Of a stretch of DNA of 64,000 nt, positions 19,959 through 31,306 are shown one piece after another. The DNA comes from Rhynchopus sp. YZ270_cl-10 (taxonomy: Eukaryota; Euglenozoa; Diplonemea; Diplonemida; Diplonemidae): positions 1,178,001-1,242,000 of the forward strand of contig OZ037909.1 of the NCBI GenBank assembly GCA_964035575.1, written 5' to 3'. The notes under the pieces were generated by a model that searched no databases, had not been told where the DNA came from, and saw only the letters and a list, made by a program, of their open reading frames with translations. Each line of letters starts with the position of its first letter. The first letter of the stretch is position 1. The position numbers and the translations under genes are program-made.

Positions 19959-21572
19959 ATGCAGAAGTTCATCCTCGCGTTGTGTGCGCTTATTACAGGC
20001 AGTTTTGTGTTCCTCTCAGCAGGCATCGCTGTCGCGTCTATGGGAGCCTCACAGCAGCAGCAGCAGCAGCACTCCACAGCCCTCCACCTTGAACACCATC
20101 CTCCTGAGTTGCCATGGCACGAAGCGCTGGACTTCGCCTCAAAAGGAAACGAGACTGTCATTGTCACCGTTGCCTCGTATTCGCATCGCCTCAACTTGCT
20201 GAATTGGTTGGCCATGGTGAATGTATGTGACCTACGACCTCCCCCTCTCCCTTTTTACCCATCTTCACAGCGTGCACGCGGCACCGTATCAGACGTGCTG
20301 ATTGTCTGCATGGACTATCGTATTGCTGCGTGGATTCGTGTGTTGGGGAAGGACTGTGCGGTGGTGACAACGTTGCCTGAGGATGCATCGAGATGGCGTA
20401 TGATGGAAGGGGTGCGGTGTGTGGCGGCGTACTTAGAGTTTGATGCAGTCGACGCAGAGGTGTGCAAGGAGAAGTGTGTGGAGGAGGGTGCAAAGTGCCA
20501 TGCGGCTAGCTTCTCTGCGTCTGCGAAGCTGTGCTCGCTGTGCCATGAGGCGCACAGCACCGTCAGCGACCCCACACACCGCACCAACAAACGCCAGCGC
20601 CTCTCCCCTCTCTTCAAGATGCGTGTCCGCCTGCTGCACCACTTCGCTGCCTCCACACCACCACGCAACGTCCTCCTCTCCGACCTCGATGCCTTCTGGC
20701 TCACAGACCCACTCCCTGAGCTCAAAGCAGCAAACTCTGACATTGTCGCAACACGCGGATCACATCCGAGAAAGCTTTCGGAGCGGTATGCATTTTGAAA
20801 ATAAAGAGGTTTTTTTGGTTTTGCGATAGTCTCCCCGCAGTGCCCCATCTTAGGGGGACGTTTGAGTGCCTAACCCGTTGGGGTTGTTGATAAGAGAGGG
20901 AGGGTGGTGGAGGGGGAGGGGGGAGGAATGAAAGTATGTGACACCTTTTTCTTCGCAGTTGGGGTGCAACGATCTGCATGGGGTTCATCTACCTGCGCAG
21001 CAGCAAGCACCTTGCGGGCTTCCTCACCTCCGTTGTGAGCGAGGCGGACTTCACAGGGGACGACCAGGAAGGCTTCAACATTGCGCTCATGAGTGCGGAC
21101 GTGATGTGGAACGAACGGCTGCTCTTCGACAAGAGCACGGCCATCGACTACGGTGCGACTACCTCGGGCTTCCGTGTAGCGCTGCTTCCACACGAGACGT
21201 ATCGGCGTAGGTGCGAATCGGGGGAAGGGCTCCGCAAGGTATGAGAGAAAACATAGGGGGAAAAACCTTCTTTTGTAACTACGTGGGTGCCTCCACAACC
21301 ACACAATTTGGCCAATGTTTCGATCTTAGTAACGCAACCACTTTTTTGCTTTCAAACACAACAACGAACAGGCTGTCGTCGTGCACTGCTACGACAAAGG
21401 CGTGGGCAAGAGCAACACCACACACCGAATAGCGCGGGCACAGGAGCGTGGCCTATGGCTCCTCAGACATGAGTGGCGCGACCTGCCTGTGGTGCCCCCG
21501 ATAGATGCCTTCCTTGACACAATCTCACTCAGGGATATCCCAATCCATTCTGACAAGTTTGTCGGGAAATGA
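19959..21572 (+). CDS. GT77/Nucleotid_trans-type glycosyltransferase, type II membrane protein
   Basis: Four exons: 19959-20222, 20271-20785, 20959-21238 and 21372-21572 (419 residues). Donors are GTATGT, GTATGC and GTATGA. Residues 1-27 form a signal-anchor (FILALCALITGSFVFLSAGI), then a Gln tract. The catalytic domain carries the DxD motif D226-L-D228 in NVLLSDLDAFWLTDPLPEL, which binds the divalent metal and nucleotide sugar, followed by DIVATRG and WGATICMGFIYLRSSKH, the pattern of the PF03407 family (GT77, including plant arabinosyl- and xylosyltransferases and Dictyostelium enzymes). It probably acts in the Golgi lumen. Unusual: a Cys-rich insert (about residues 150-190: CKEKCVEEGAKC, LCSLC) precedes the DxD. 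Sugar donor and acceptor cannot be inferred. Intron 1 is only 48 nt and leaves the frame open if retained. Confidence 0.8.
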
Positions 21573-22322
21573 TCCCATTTCGGTGTTGAGGCGTTGTGAA
21601 ATGCGAGGAAGAACCCTTTTCCTTTGTTTTGGAAACGAAACGAAAACGAAAGGGCGTATTCCAGACTGAAGTTCCATCCGTCACCAGACTTATGAACTTT
21701 GCTACCCTATTTTGACGCAGCACGGTATTTTACTAGGTCAGGACAACGTAGGGATCGAGAATGTTGAGAGCTCTTTCTCTGTTCATTGGTACCCCAGGTA
21801 AAAAAACGTCCAAGAATCCAAACAGAATGGGAAAACGTCCCTATTTTTCGGCGACGACGGTTTTTTTTGAGGCACCGTGAACAAATAAAAAGAACTCAGG
21901 AATCGAGTCTTCTTGTAAGCATCTTTCTAGCCTTTTGGGTGACGTTTTGAGGGATAGTTCCCCTCTCCTGTGGAGCGGCGATACAACAAAGAAAAGCGAA
22001 ATAAATAGTGGAGTTCATCCTCGGGTGTCTACACTAATACAACCAAGTTTTCAAATAAACAAAAATACCCTCGAAACGAACCTTTCCAAAAGCCTTTCCA
22101 TCCTTGGGTGTGATGGTGATCTGGCATGCGAAAGGACTGCAAAAAGTGGGGATTGCGCCCCATGCGTGCAGCTGTACTGTTCCAACCAAAAGTTCGAAAC
22201 AGAAAACGGCATTTTACCTTTTTGTGGCACTTCCTCTTCTCTTGTAAAGGGGTTTTTCATAACCTTCACCCGTGTTCCATCTCATCGTCAGAATCACACA
22301 GCACAACAAAAACAACCACACA
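21573..22322. other. Intergenic region with one H element
   Basis: AT-rich, with repeat H at 22008 and the cacacaATG leader of the next gene. No gene seen. Confidence 0.45.
22008..22062 (+). repeat. Repeat H, copy 1
   Basis: GTGGAGTTCATCCTCGGGTG, then CTAATACAACCAAGTTTTCAA. Further copies are at 34578 and 34998, all on +. Confidence 0.6.
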
Positions 22323-23753
22323 ATGGTGCAGCTGAAGACCGGAGTGGCTATTGGCGTATGTGACCCCCTTCACCCCTTTAGGTCAATTTTGATTTATTTG
22401 ATAAGATCTTGCATGTCTGGAGGTGGGAGCTGGAGATGTTTTGTGTTCTTTTAAATGTTGATATCTCTTTGTACTGCAACTTTTGTTTTGGTGGTGAAAT
22501 GGGTTCTCTTTTCGTTTACACCCCCACCTTCCACAGTTTGGCCTTCTCACCCTCATGGCAATCAGCTCGGGGATGAACAGAAAGCAGCAGCTGCAGCAGC
22601 AGGCTGTCCTTGCAGCGAAGGTCCAGCCCGTATGTGCACCCCACCCTCCTCTTCCCCCACCACCACCACCACCACCACCACCACAGGACGTGATCGAGAA
22701 GCCCTCCGCCGTCGTCGTGGAGCCCGTGAAGGAGTCCGTGCCCCTCCCTGAGGAGGCCAAGCCCGTTGAGGCTGTCATTGCCAAGCCCGAGGAGCTCCCT
22801 GCGACTGACGCGAAGACCCAGGTGGCGGGAGTGGAGAAGGGCATTGAGGTGCACGTGCACATCAACATCGACAAGCCTGGTGCACCTAACGCAAACGCCA
22901 ACGCCGTCACCGCGGACATCCCGCAGAAGACTGCCGTTGTCGAGGCTGAGGCCAAGCCTGTCGTCACCGACGCCAAGGCAGAGGTGAAGCCTGTGGAGGC
23001 AAAGGCTGAGTCCGCGCCTGTCGAGGCCAAGGTGGAGGAGCCCGCCAAGGTGGAGGCCAAGGAGGTCAAGCCCGTTGTCGAGGCTGTCGAGGTCAAGCCC
23101 ACCGTGCTCGCTGCCACACAGACCCAGCAGAAGCCCGCCACCACCGGCAGCGGGCTCTTCACCTTCCTCACTGTCGGGTCCGTGCTCGCAGTTGTCGCAG
23201 TCATGGCCGCGAAGAACCGCAAGCGTGGATACCTCCCTGAGTCTATGGAGGTATGTCTTCAAGCAGTGTGAATCTTTCTCACACACCTCCCAACCGAGAA
23301 GCCCTCAGGAGGAGAACCCTGTGAAGGTGCACGACACAACTCAACAAAACCTTCGCTCTGAAACTTAATGCATTTGATATGGCATTTGCCTAGCTGTCTG
23401 CTACGCATGAGGTGACTTAGGCATACATATGGGGGAGCCCTAAAATATGGGGGAAATATGGAACAAAGCCAAAGTAACGTACAAACAATAGGCACCACCG
23501 CCCCCATATTCCCCATATTCCCGTTTTATTTCCCCCATATTCCCCAAAAATTACCCATATTTTTTTGGGCTCAGATTTTTTCAAAATATGGGGGAAAAGG
23601 GCTCCCCCATATGGGGGTACAAGTATGCTTAGGAGAGGCTTAGGTTCGATAAAACTTTTGTTTGCTTTCAAAACACCATACACACACACACAGGACCACC
23701 TCGACTCCATGGGCTTCGACGCACCCGACCACAACTCCTACCACCGTCTGTAG
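22323..23753 (+). CDS. Two-TM protein with long Lys/Glu/Val/Ala/Pro-rich linker
   Basis: Four exons: 22323-22355, 22537-22629, 22687-23250 and 23694-23753, all phase 0 with GTATGT donors, giving 249 residues. A hydrophobic N-terminal helix (about residues 7-24, GVAIGFGLLTLMAISSGM) is followed by a Gln-rich stretch. Then come some 150 residues of imperfect repeats built on KPVEAK and EVKPV, with a His/Val patch (EVHVHINID). A second helix (about 196-215, LFTFLTVGSVLAVVAVMAAK) and a 35-residue tail (ending DHLDSMGFDAPDHNSYHRL) close it. The linker resembles the Ala/Lys/Pro/Val spacers of envelope-spanning proteins, so it may bridge two membranes; that is inference. No family recognised. Intron 2 (57 nt) is frame-neutral and would add a Pro run if kept. 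Confidence 0.7.
23411..23660 (+). repeat. HP-A copy in an intron, interrupted by a fold-back element
   Basis: The left part GAGGTGACTTAGG and the right part GAGAGGCTTAGGTTCGATAAAAC flank the palindrome at 23426-23613. It lies in intron 3 of the two-TM gene, in the sense orientation. Confidence 0.5.
23426..23613. mobile_element. Fold-back insertion with CATATGGGGGAGCCC ends
   Basis: Perfect 15-bp terminal inverted repeats and several internal CCCCATATT words in both orientations. 188 bp, no coding capacity. No clear target duplication. Confidence 0.6.
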
Positions 23754-24958
23754 GACCACAACACCCGGAGCCAGTAATGTCAATTTACCCAGCTCACTAC
23801 GAGTGAAGCAGGTCCACAAAAACGGTAAAGGGTCCAGGGGGGGCAGTGTGGGGTAATTTTTTTTTGGGGCAAGGGGATGGGTTCGGGTTGGGAATGGGGG
23901 TGGTCTTAGGAGAAGGGTGGAGAGAGTGTTGTGTACACAGGAAAACAAAAAACACAAAAAAAAAAAAAAAAAAAAAAAAAAAACAGAAGAAGAAGAAGAG
24001 AGAGATACCCTTTCGCAAACCCGTAAAACCCGGGTTTGCGGTCACGCGGCGTTTGGCTCTAATAACTGCATTCATTCGGGTGTATTTATTTGATGTTCCC
24101 CCGACGTGAGATTTTTCTCAAAATTATTATTTTTTTTTTTTCGTGCAATCAAAATGTCATTTTTTGACAGCATCAAAATTGCAAAAAAAAAAGAGTGAAC
24201 AAAAAAGTTTTTTTTTGAAGAATGAGAAAAAGCAGAATTTTTCTCTCGTTTCTTTTTTCTTTTTTTCAATGTGTGCACTACTGCTCCCCTTTGGTTCCTG
24301 CTACCCTCACTAATAAAAAAAATTTTTTTTTGACCTCACGCCCAACCCCCCCTTGTGCGCAGCACCTCTTCCTTGCTGTGCTTGCAATCCCCTCCCCCCC
24401 CTCACTGAATAAAAATAATGGGGGCTTAATTTTTTCTAAAAAAACGACAAAAACCAATATAATAAAAGAGCGTTGTATATTTGTGTGTGACACTGTATCG
24501 ATAGCGATTTGTGATCAAGGTGACTCATCTGAGATCCATCTGAAATATTTTTTTCTTTTTTTTAGAGAAAAAGCTTCACCTTCACCACTGAGACGCAGAT
24601 TCTGTTTTTTTTTCTTTTTCCCTCCCAAAAAAAAGGGGGGAAATGAAAAGCTATACAAAACACACTATTGGGGCGTTCACACACATCGACCGTCAATTCC
24701 CTTTTTTCTTTTATTCTCGCTTCTCTTTTCTCTGCTTTCTCTCTCTCTCCTTCTCCTTCTCCGATTTCGTATCCCCCCATTTCTCTACCCGCATGCCCCT
24801 TTCCTCCTATGTGTCTGTGTTGGGTTCATTTTCTAGATATTTTTCAACGTACTCGTGAGACTAGTTTTCTAAGATTGTGCCCCCATCATCCACAGCATAA
24901 CATTGGGAGAAGGAGGTGGGTGTGTTAAGAGGGAGGGTGTGAGAGGAAATAATTGACA

Positions 24959-25023
24959 GTGGAGATTTGCACAACTGTTGGCAACACAACCGAGGCAACT
25001 ACACTACTCCAAACAATTTATCA
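24959..25023 (+). repeat. Repeat R62, copy 1
   Basis: GTGGAGATTTGCACAACTG, then CAACCGAGGCAACTACAC and CAATTTATC. Flanked on the right by A-rich sequence. Confidence 0.75.
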
Positions 25024-25190
25024 ATAAAAAACAAAAGGTGAAACAGAGAGGCGGCAAAAAGAAGGGAGAGATTCCTTTTTTTTTTAAAACTAAGAAAAAT
25101 GTCTGATCAATAAAAAATGAGGTTCCTTTTTTGGGCGGTTTTTTTAAAAAACTTTTTTGCTTTGTTGTTTGTTCTTTTTGTTTTTTTTTA

Positions 25191-25445
25191 CTGGGGGGGG
25201 TCGAATAGTAGATCCCCCCTTTGAATAGTAGATCCCCCCCTAAATTTTAGACTCCAATTTTTTTGACCCTATTTTAGGTGCTCGAAAGTGGAGTCTGACC
25301 CCCATGTCCAGGTCACAAAAATGCCCGATGAGTCCAATAAAGCAACAGATTTCATGTTTTGAGTAGTTGTGGTAATATGTGGAAAAAAAAATTATACAGG
25401 GGGGATCTACTATTTAGGGGGGATCCACTATTCGGCCCCCCCCAG
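25191..25445. mobile_element. TA-flanked MITE with G-rich inverted ends
   Basis: The ends read CTGGGGGGGGTCGAATAGT and its complement (ACTATTCGGCC, then CCCCCAG), followed inward by a second pair GAATAGTAGATCCCCCC. Flanked by TA on both sides (25189-25190, 25446-25447), as in Tc1/mariner-type insertions. 255 bp, no coding capacity. Confidence 0.65.
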
Positions 25446-25632
25446 TAACCTCTTTTTTTTCAAACAAAAAAACAAAACAACGCGCGAGCTCCACAAAGCA
25501 GCAACAGATGTTATAAAAAAAAACGGATGTAAGTCTTTATACTGTTCTACAGTGTAACACCCCCTCCTTCTCCCTCTCTCTCTTTCTCCCTTCATCCCAA
25601 CCGCACAGACGCCCTCCCTCCCCTCTCCACAA

Positions 25633-26960
25633 ATGCAGGGCGGGCAAATGATTTATCAACAGGGTCAGGACGGAAGTGGTGCCTGTTATGTTTACATGGT
25701 ATGGTAGCCTTTGTATTGACAAAATTGGTGTGGGCTTGTTTTGAGGTTTGGGGTATACCCAAGAAGGACCTTTTTTTTTTTTTTTTTTTTGAAAATATTT
25801 TGTTGGAATTTTACTGATTGTTGGAAATCCACAACACACAACGTTCTTCGTATTCCATATGAGCACCTATGTGACCACCTAACAACAACCCACTACAGAC
25901 GCCGCAGCAGCAGCAGGTCTTGGTGCCCATCACATTGGCACCAATGCAGCAGACGCTGGGTGTATCTGGTGTGGGACGGGGTTTGCCTGGTGTACCAGGC
26001 GTACAGGGTGTACAAGGGGTACAGGGTGTACAGGGTGTGCCTGGTGTACCAGGGGTCCCGGGAATGAACCCACAGAACGCACAGTTTATGATGGCCGCGT
26101 ATGACCAGCTTGCACAGGCGCAGGCACAAGCTCAGGTCCAGGCTCAGGCGCAGGCGGCTGCGAACTCAGGTCTGGGTGTACCCAACGCGCAGCAGGCGCT
26201 CCTTGGGAATGTTATGGCGCTGCAGAACCAGGCAGGTGCCGCAGCTGCGGTGCACACACCAGCACTCCTCGGCGCTGCCGCCGCCACACCCGATGAGGTG
26301 TCCCTCAGGGAGCACATCGGGAGCACGCACACAGCAACACCGCTGCCAGGCTTCCCCGCCGTCGCACCTCCGTCGCCATCACCGTCGCACACCCCTCCAC
26401 CCTTTGAGCTCTCCTCCGTCTTGCGGGTGTCCACCAACACGCCGGTCAACAACCTGGCAGGGGCAGTCACGAAGCGCCTCCGCATTGAGGGCTCTGTGCA
26501 GATCGAGGCGCTGGGGACGACGAGTGTGAACAAGGTGCTGCAGGCGCTGCATGTGGCTGCGTTCTATCTGAAGGAGGATGAGATGGGGTTGAGGATGTTC
26601 ACGGACTTTATGTCGGCAGAGGTGTCGGGGTCGGGGAAGAGCCATCCGGGGTTGAGGTTTACTTTGGATCTTGCGCTGCCTCCTGCGAGTCGTGCGTTGC
26701 GTGACAAGGTGCGTGTCCACGAGGAGGTCACGACTGGCAAGGCTGCAGGTGCCATTGCCAAAGTAGCACGCGGCTGTTACCGCAAAGGCAAAGTGTTCGA
26801 CCTCATGTTCGGCCCTAACGAAGCGTCTTGCAACACTGCTGCGAAGGCGCTTGCTCTCAGTCGCTCGATGGTCCGAGAGGAGTGCATCGACATCCGCGTC
26901 TTTGTCAACGAACTAAGCGAGTCTGGGTACGACTGCACCGGGGTTGCGTGCGCGTTGTGA
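25633..26960 (+). CDS. Protein with two SpoVS/Alba-like domains
   Basis: Proposed exons 25633-25698 (ATG in ctccacaaATG, donor GTATGG) and 25899-26960 (acceptor CACTACAG), phase 0, 375 residues. Exon 1 is less certain than exon 2. After Gln tracts come nine Gly-X-Y triplets (GLPGVPGVQGVQ...), a short collagen-like stretch, then an Ala/Gln-rich helix (AQAQAQAQVQAQAQAAA) and a Pro-rich linker. Residues about 193-286 (SVLRVSTNTPVNNLAGAVTK, then EGSVQIEALGTTSVNKVLQA) match the pattern of bacterial SpoVS, an Alba-like fold that binds nucleic acid. A second, more diverged copy follows (about 290-365: VRVHEEVTTGKAAGAIAKVA). SpoVS is a sporulation regulator in Bacillus; its eukaryotic role is not known to me. 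Nucleic-acid binding is inference from the fold. Confidence 0.6.
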
Positions 26961-27365
26961 AGATAAGAGCATTATTTTTTGGGGATGAATTTTTGAAAAA
27001 TGGCGCAATTTTTGTTTAGATGTGTATATTGTGTGACGAAGACATCCTAGTGGTATTTGCTTAAATATTAGGGGCGGAAAGGTATCATCAAATTTACTTT
27101 TCTTTCTCTAGCAGTTTTTCCGCGCAAGGAGGGGGGGTGTTTAGAGGGGCGTTATCAAAAACGAAAAAAGAAAACAACAACAACAACGACAAAAAGGTTT
27201 ATTTTGATAGATGAGGAAAAATCATGAGGCTTTGATAGGATCATCTTTAACAATTTTCTTTTCTTTTCTTTCCAATTGGCGAAAATTGTCAAGAAGATAT
27301 ACTTTTTTTTTTGTAGCGTTTTACCGGACGATACAAAAAAAAAATCCCAGAAAATACTTCTCTCT

Positions 27366-27406
27366 CAGTGTCTGCGTCCGCCGGTGTACGGTGGGTCGTT
27401 TGGCGC
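27366..27406 (+). repeat. Hairpin module HP-B, copy 2
   Basis: AGTGTCTGCGTCCGCCGGTG, then TACGGTGGGTCGTTTGGCGC. Preceded by CTCTCAG. Confidence 0.55.
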
Positions 27407-28171
27407 TTTTCTTTATTTTTTTTTATATGAAATATGGTTTGTATTATTGCTCCTCGAGGCGCAGATTCATCCATCCAAAAATTTTTTCTTCTGTTTTTTT
27501 ATTATTATTTTGCATCCCTCTATTTTCCCCTTCTTCTGTCTTACTTTTATTTTTTATTTATCTTTTGCAGAATAATCATGGATAGCCAAACTCCTTTACA
27601 AAAATATTACAAAATCTTACAAAATCGGGAATCCTTGCATTTTGCAGCCTTCCAAAAATGCAACTTGACCAAAGCTGCAAAAAGTTGACCATTTTTTCAA
27701 AATGACCCGCCTCTCCAAGGAAAACGTATTGATTTGTGTCAGACCAAGGGGAATTTATTTTTGTGTTTTGCGGATTTTTTTGTTATCTCGCAAAATTGAC
27801 CCGCCTCTCCACTCTGTGGCTGGCAGGGAGTCGCGCGATCGCGCGTGTTTTTTGTAAAGATCTTTGTCTATCCATGAAATAAAAAAATGGAAAAAGAAAA
27901 CAAACAAACAGCAGAAGAAGAAAAAAAAAAAAGTGTGCTGGGACAGAGCGTGATCGCGTAACAAAAAAAATAAAAATTAAAAAAAACGATATTGTCCACT
28001 GGGATCAGAAGCGGTCTGTTTTTATGTGATCTCTCCAGACTGACATATCAATTTTTTTTTTGTAGCAAATCACTCCATTTTTTCCCCGTTTTTTTTCCTG
28101 CTTTTCTTCAACAAAAAGGAATATTCAAGCCTCTCTCAGATACTGTAGGGTTTTTATGTGTTTTTTTTTGG

Positions 28172-28210
28172 ATAGCTCCACAGTCAGAGGGGCTTTATAT
28201 TTCAAGTAAA
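28172..28210 (+). repeat. Hairpin module HP-D, copy 4
   Basis: AGCTCCACAGTCAGAGGGGC, then TTTATATTTCAAGTAAAC. The loop is shortened. Confidence 0.45.
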
Positions 28211-28305
28211 CTTCCCCCTTCTTCCCCCCCCCTCCCAACTCCCGCCCTTCCTCAAATCCCCCGGTCCGCAGACGTTCTTCTATCTTTATTTCCTCAGGTG
28301 ACCTG

Positions 28306-28345
28306 AGCATGTGGGGGCTCAGGCTTATCTGACAAATACTTTTAT
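28306..28345 (+). repeat. HP-A copy with compensated stem
   Basis: AGGTGACCTGAGC, loop, GGCTCAGGCTTATC. Both sides of the inner stem changed together relative to CTAAGC/GCTTAG, which keeps pairing. Confidence 0.6.
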
Positions 28346-28937
28346 TTTTCTTCTTTATTTTATTTGCGTTTCTTATCTCTCCACACAATCTTTCTCCTTT
28401 TAAGACTTGCTTCTCAACGTCCCATTTCCCCTTTCACACTTCCCCCTATCCCTCCCCCACACCGCTTTTCTCTCTTGATCACGAGAGCAGTAACCGGTAA
28501 AATTTTATTAAACCAATCAAGAAAGAAAAAAAAAAGGCAGTCTGGTGGGTCCAAAAAATAATAATAAAAAAAAAACAGTCCCACAACAGGGGAGGTCTTC
28601 CTCCCACAGTGGGCATTGTACAAACCCCCCCAATGCTTGTAATACGAAATAGATTTAATCACCCCCCCTATTTTAGTGGAGCGCTTCCTCAGGTGACTAC
28701 ACTAACACTCCACAATTTTTTTTCAGAAAAAAAACCCCCCTCCCGTTTCCCCTTTATTTTTTTTTTAAATTTTTTCAACAATTTTTCAACGGGGTTGACC
28801 CCCCCTCCTCCCCTTCCCCATTTCCTGCTGTCGCTATGTCAAACTTCTTCTCCCCTTCCCCTCCCCTCCCTTTCTTTCTCTCCAAAAGATTTCCTTTTTT
28901 TCTCGAAGAAAATAACTATTTTTTTTTTACAAAGAAT

Positions 28938-29002
28938 GGACGTATCTTTGTATAGAACGTCCTTTGTACTTTCTCATCTTTGATGTGAAAGTCTCTGAAA
29001 CC
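28938..29002 (+). repeat. Hairpin module HP-F, copy 2
   Basis: Two hairpins in series: GGACGT/ACGTCC, then GTACTTTCTC paired with GTGAAAGT. An HP-A copy follows 12 bp later. Confidence 0.65.
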
Positions 29003-29013
29003 AATTGTTTTGT

Positions 29014-29052
29014 AAGGTGACTCAGCACGAGAGGCTTAGGATCATCTTTACA
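29014..29052 (+). repeat. Hairpin module HP-A, copy 5
   Basis: AAGGTGACTCAGCACGAGAG, then GCTTAGGATCATC. The stem C-T-C-A-G-C has one mismatch. Confidence 0.65.
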
Positions 29053-29192
29053 ATTTTTTGTTTTTTTTTCCTCATATACTTCCCTCGCCCCTCATTCCTG
29101 CCCTCAGGGTAAAAAAAAAAGTTCAGTTTTTTCACCAAAAAAAAACTGTACAAAATCCCTTTGTTTTCCTCCCAACCCTTAAATCACGGATA

Positions 29193-29285
29193 CTGCCAGA
29201 TCTGGCCAGATTTGGGGGCCAATTTCCCTGGCTCGTTTTTCCAGATGTGGAAAATCTGGTTTCCAGATTTGGCCAGATCTGGCAG
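29193..29285. repeat. Palindrome of CCAGATCTGG words
   Basis: CTGCCAGATCTGGCCAG and its complement, 23-bp arms with one mismatch, enclosing further CCAGAT/ATCTGG words. Confidence 0.7.
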
Positions 29286-29342
29286 AATTCGTGTTAAAAT
29301 CCTCCGTTTCCCACAATTTATTTCATTTGCTGCCTATTTTTT

Positions 29343-29386
29343 AAGGTGACTAAGCACGAGAGGCTTAGGATCATCTTATAAACTTT
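29343..29386 (+). repeat. Hairpin module HP-A, canonical copy
   Basis: AAGGTGACTAAGC, loop ACGAGAG, GCTTAGGATCATC. Both stems are perfect, with a G-T pair in the outer one. Confidence 0.75.
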
Positions 29387-29467
29387 TCTTTGTTATGTGT
29401 ATGCGCATGCGAGGAGGACACCCGATTCACCTTTCAATTTTATTTCTTTTCTTTTTTTTTTTGGTTT

Positions 29468-29505
29468 GGAGATACACTGCCGCGAGAAGGGCTTTGTATT
29501 TTTCA
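29468..29505 (+). repeat. Hairpin module HP-D, copy 5
   Basis: GAGATACACTGCCGCGAGAAG, then GGCTTTGTATTTTTCATA. The loop is CGCGAGA. Confidence 0.5.
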
Positions 29506-29565
29506 TATTTATAAGATGTCAGATGTCCATGCATCTTGCTCTTTACTTTTCCCCCTTCTTTTGTA

Positions 29566-29597
29566 GATGTGTATGCACAGTGAAAGCATATTCGTCC
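29566..29597 (+). repeat. Hairpin module HP-C, copy 2
   Basis: GATGTGTATGCACAGTGAAA, then GCATATTCGTC. Outer stem GATG/CGTC, inner stem TATGC/GCATA. Confidence 0.65.
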
Positions 29598-30471
29598 GTC
29601 AACTTTTCCCCCTTTCTTGTGATTTATGTAACCCACACTACCCAACCTCCCCATGCAAATAAAGAGATTCTTATGTACTCCATCATTCTTTTTTTTTTTT
29701 TTATACTGATCTCGTAACCTCTTGATCTCTTCTACGGCAGACAGGCAACCGGATGATGCGTCACTTCCACTGGGATGTAGAGGGACGGTCTTTTTTGCTT
29801 TCTAGCGTTTGTTATTTTTTTGTTTTTGTTTTTTTTTGGAGGGTGGGGGGTTTTTGCTGTCCTTCTGCTTCTAAGCTAGCCTACCCCCCTTTTTTTCACT
29901 GTTAGCTGTTCCCCATATGCCTCAACATTTTTTTTTAGTTAGGGTTGCGTACCTGGATGGGGTACTCCTTTTCACCCGAAACTTCCTTCTTATTTATGTT
30001 TGCCTCATTATTTAGATTCATTTATCGGAACCGAAAACTTTTTTGGGGAAAACCGGTCATTTTCTGGTTCCCCAAAGTTTCAGTTTCGATATGGATTCCC
30101 ACCCCTCAGCATTTTTCCCCCCCTTCTGGGATTGCATAGAGGGGGTGACCAGATCACGGGGGGGAAAAATGCTTTCTCTTCTGTGGTTGGCCCCAAGCGG
30201 GTTCCTTAGGCGATTGTCGACACAACAAAAAAACGAAGTGTTGTGGTTGGTCTGGACCCCTCGGTGCTACAAGAAGCTCTTTTTTACCGCCTACTTTTTT
30301 AACCCCTTCTATTTCCCCCCCTTTGAAAGAAACTGCCAAAAACAAACAAACAAAGAAAAGTAGCGAAACAACCACCCCCTTGTTGTCCTAAGCTCTGTTC
30401 TGTACTGCTTGGATTACTTTCTGATCACTTTCCTCTCAATACTCTCATTTTATTCTTGCTTTTTTTTGAAA

Positions 30472-30576
30472 AGGTGGCTAAGAAGTGTACCCTATTATAC
30501 CTTCTATTCAGTAGAATAGTTAGTATATGAAAAGGTGACTAAGAAGGGGTAGCTTAGGTTCATCTCACCAACTTTT
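30472..30576 (+). repeat. Two HP-A-like copies in tandem
   Basis: AAAAGGTGGCTAAGAAGTG at 30472 lacks a right arm. AAAAGGTGACTAAGAAGG at 30531 pairs with TAGCTTAGGTTCATC. The spacer holds TTCTATTCAGTAGAATAG, itself a hairpin. Confidence 0.5.
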
Positions 30577-30624
30577 CTCTTTTTTTTTTTTTTTTTTTTT
30601 TGTCATTTTTTTTGGTGCTCCCTC

Positions 30625-30662
30625 TCAAATACTTTCAATTCTGTGAACTGAAAGTATACGAA
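30625..30662 (+). repeat. Hairpin module HP-F, right half only
   Basis: AATACTTTCAATTCTGTG, then AACTGAAAGTATACG. The GGACGT half is absent. Confidence 0.5.
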
Positions 30663-30873
30663 TCTAATTTGGTGCTGTTATCTTCCTTAAAAGATGTGAA
30701 TACCCGCAAAAAAACCCAGTAAACTAGGACGGATTTTTTTTTTGTGTGGGTTTACGGTGTGCAATTTAACTGAAGCGCCTTTTTTCATCATTTCATGGGG
30801 GCATTTTTTTTTCTCCTCCAACTCGGCTGTAACCCTACTTCATTCGCAAAGAACTCCCCAAAAAAGGGTATTC

Positions 30874-31268
30874 TGGGGAGATCCGGGTGCCCGCAACAAC
30901 AATATTCACAAAAAATCACAAAAAATCACAACAAATCACAACAAATCACACAAAATCACACAAAATAAATACAAAAAATCACAAAAAAAAAATTCTATTC
31001 ACAACAAATCACAAAAAATCACAAAAATCACAAAAAATCACAAACAAAAAATCTTATTCACAAAAAATCACACAAAATCACAAAAAAATAAATCCTATTC
31101 ACAAAAAATCACAAGCAATCACAAAAAAAAAATCCTATTCACAAAAAATCACAAACAATCACAAAAAATCACAAAAAGTGGATGTGATTTTTTGTGATTT
31201 TTTGTGATTGTTTGTGATTTTTTGTGAATAGGATTTATTTTTTGTGATTTTGTGTGATTTTTTGTGAA

Positions 31269-31306
<38 letters not shown>

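Larger units (their letters stand above)
23754..25632. other. Intergenic region, T- and A-rich
   Basis: It holds A and T homopolymers (about 23956-23983, 24120-24140), repeat R62 copy 1 (24959) and a TA-flanked MITE (25191-25445). I see no gene; the open frames are homopolymer-rich. Confidence 0.5.

Noticed and set aside
26144-26761. Minus-strand frames over the SpoVS-like gene
   Set aside because: The + frame shows a recognisable domain pattern and a start and acceptor in context; the minus frames do not.
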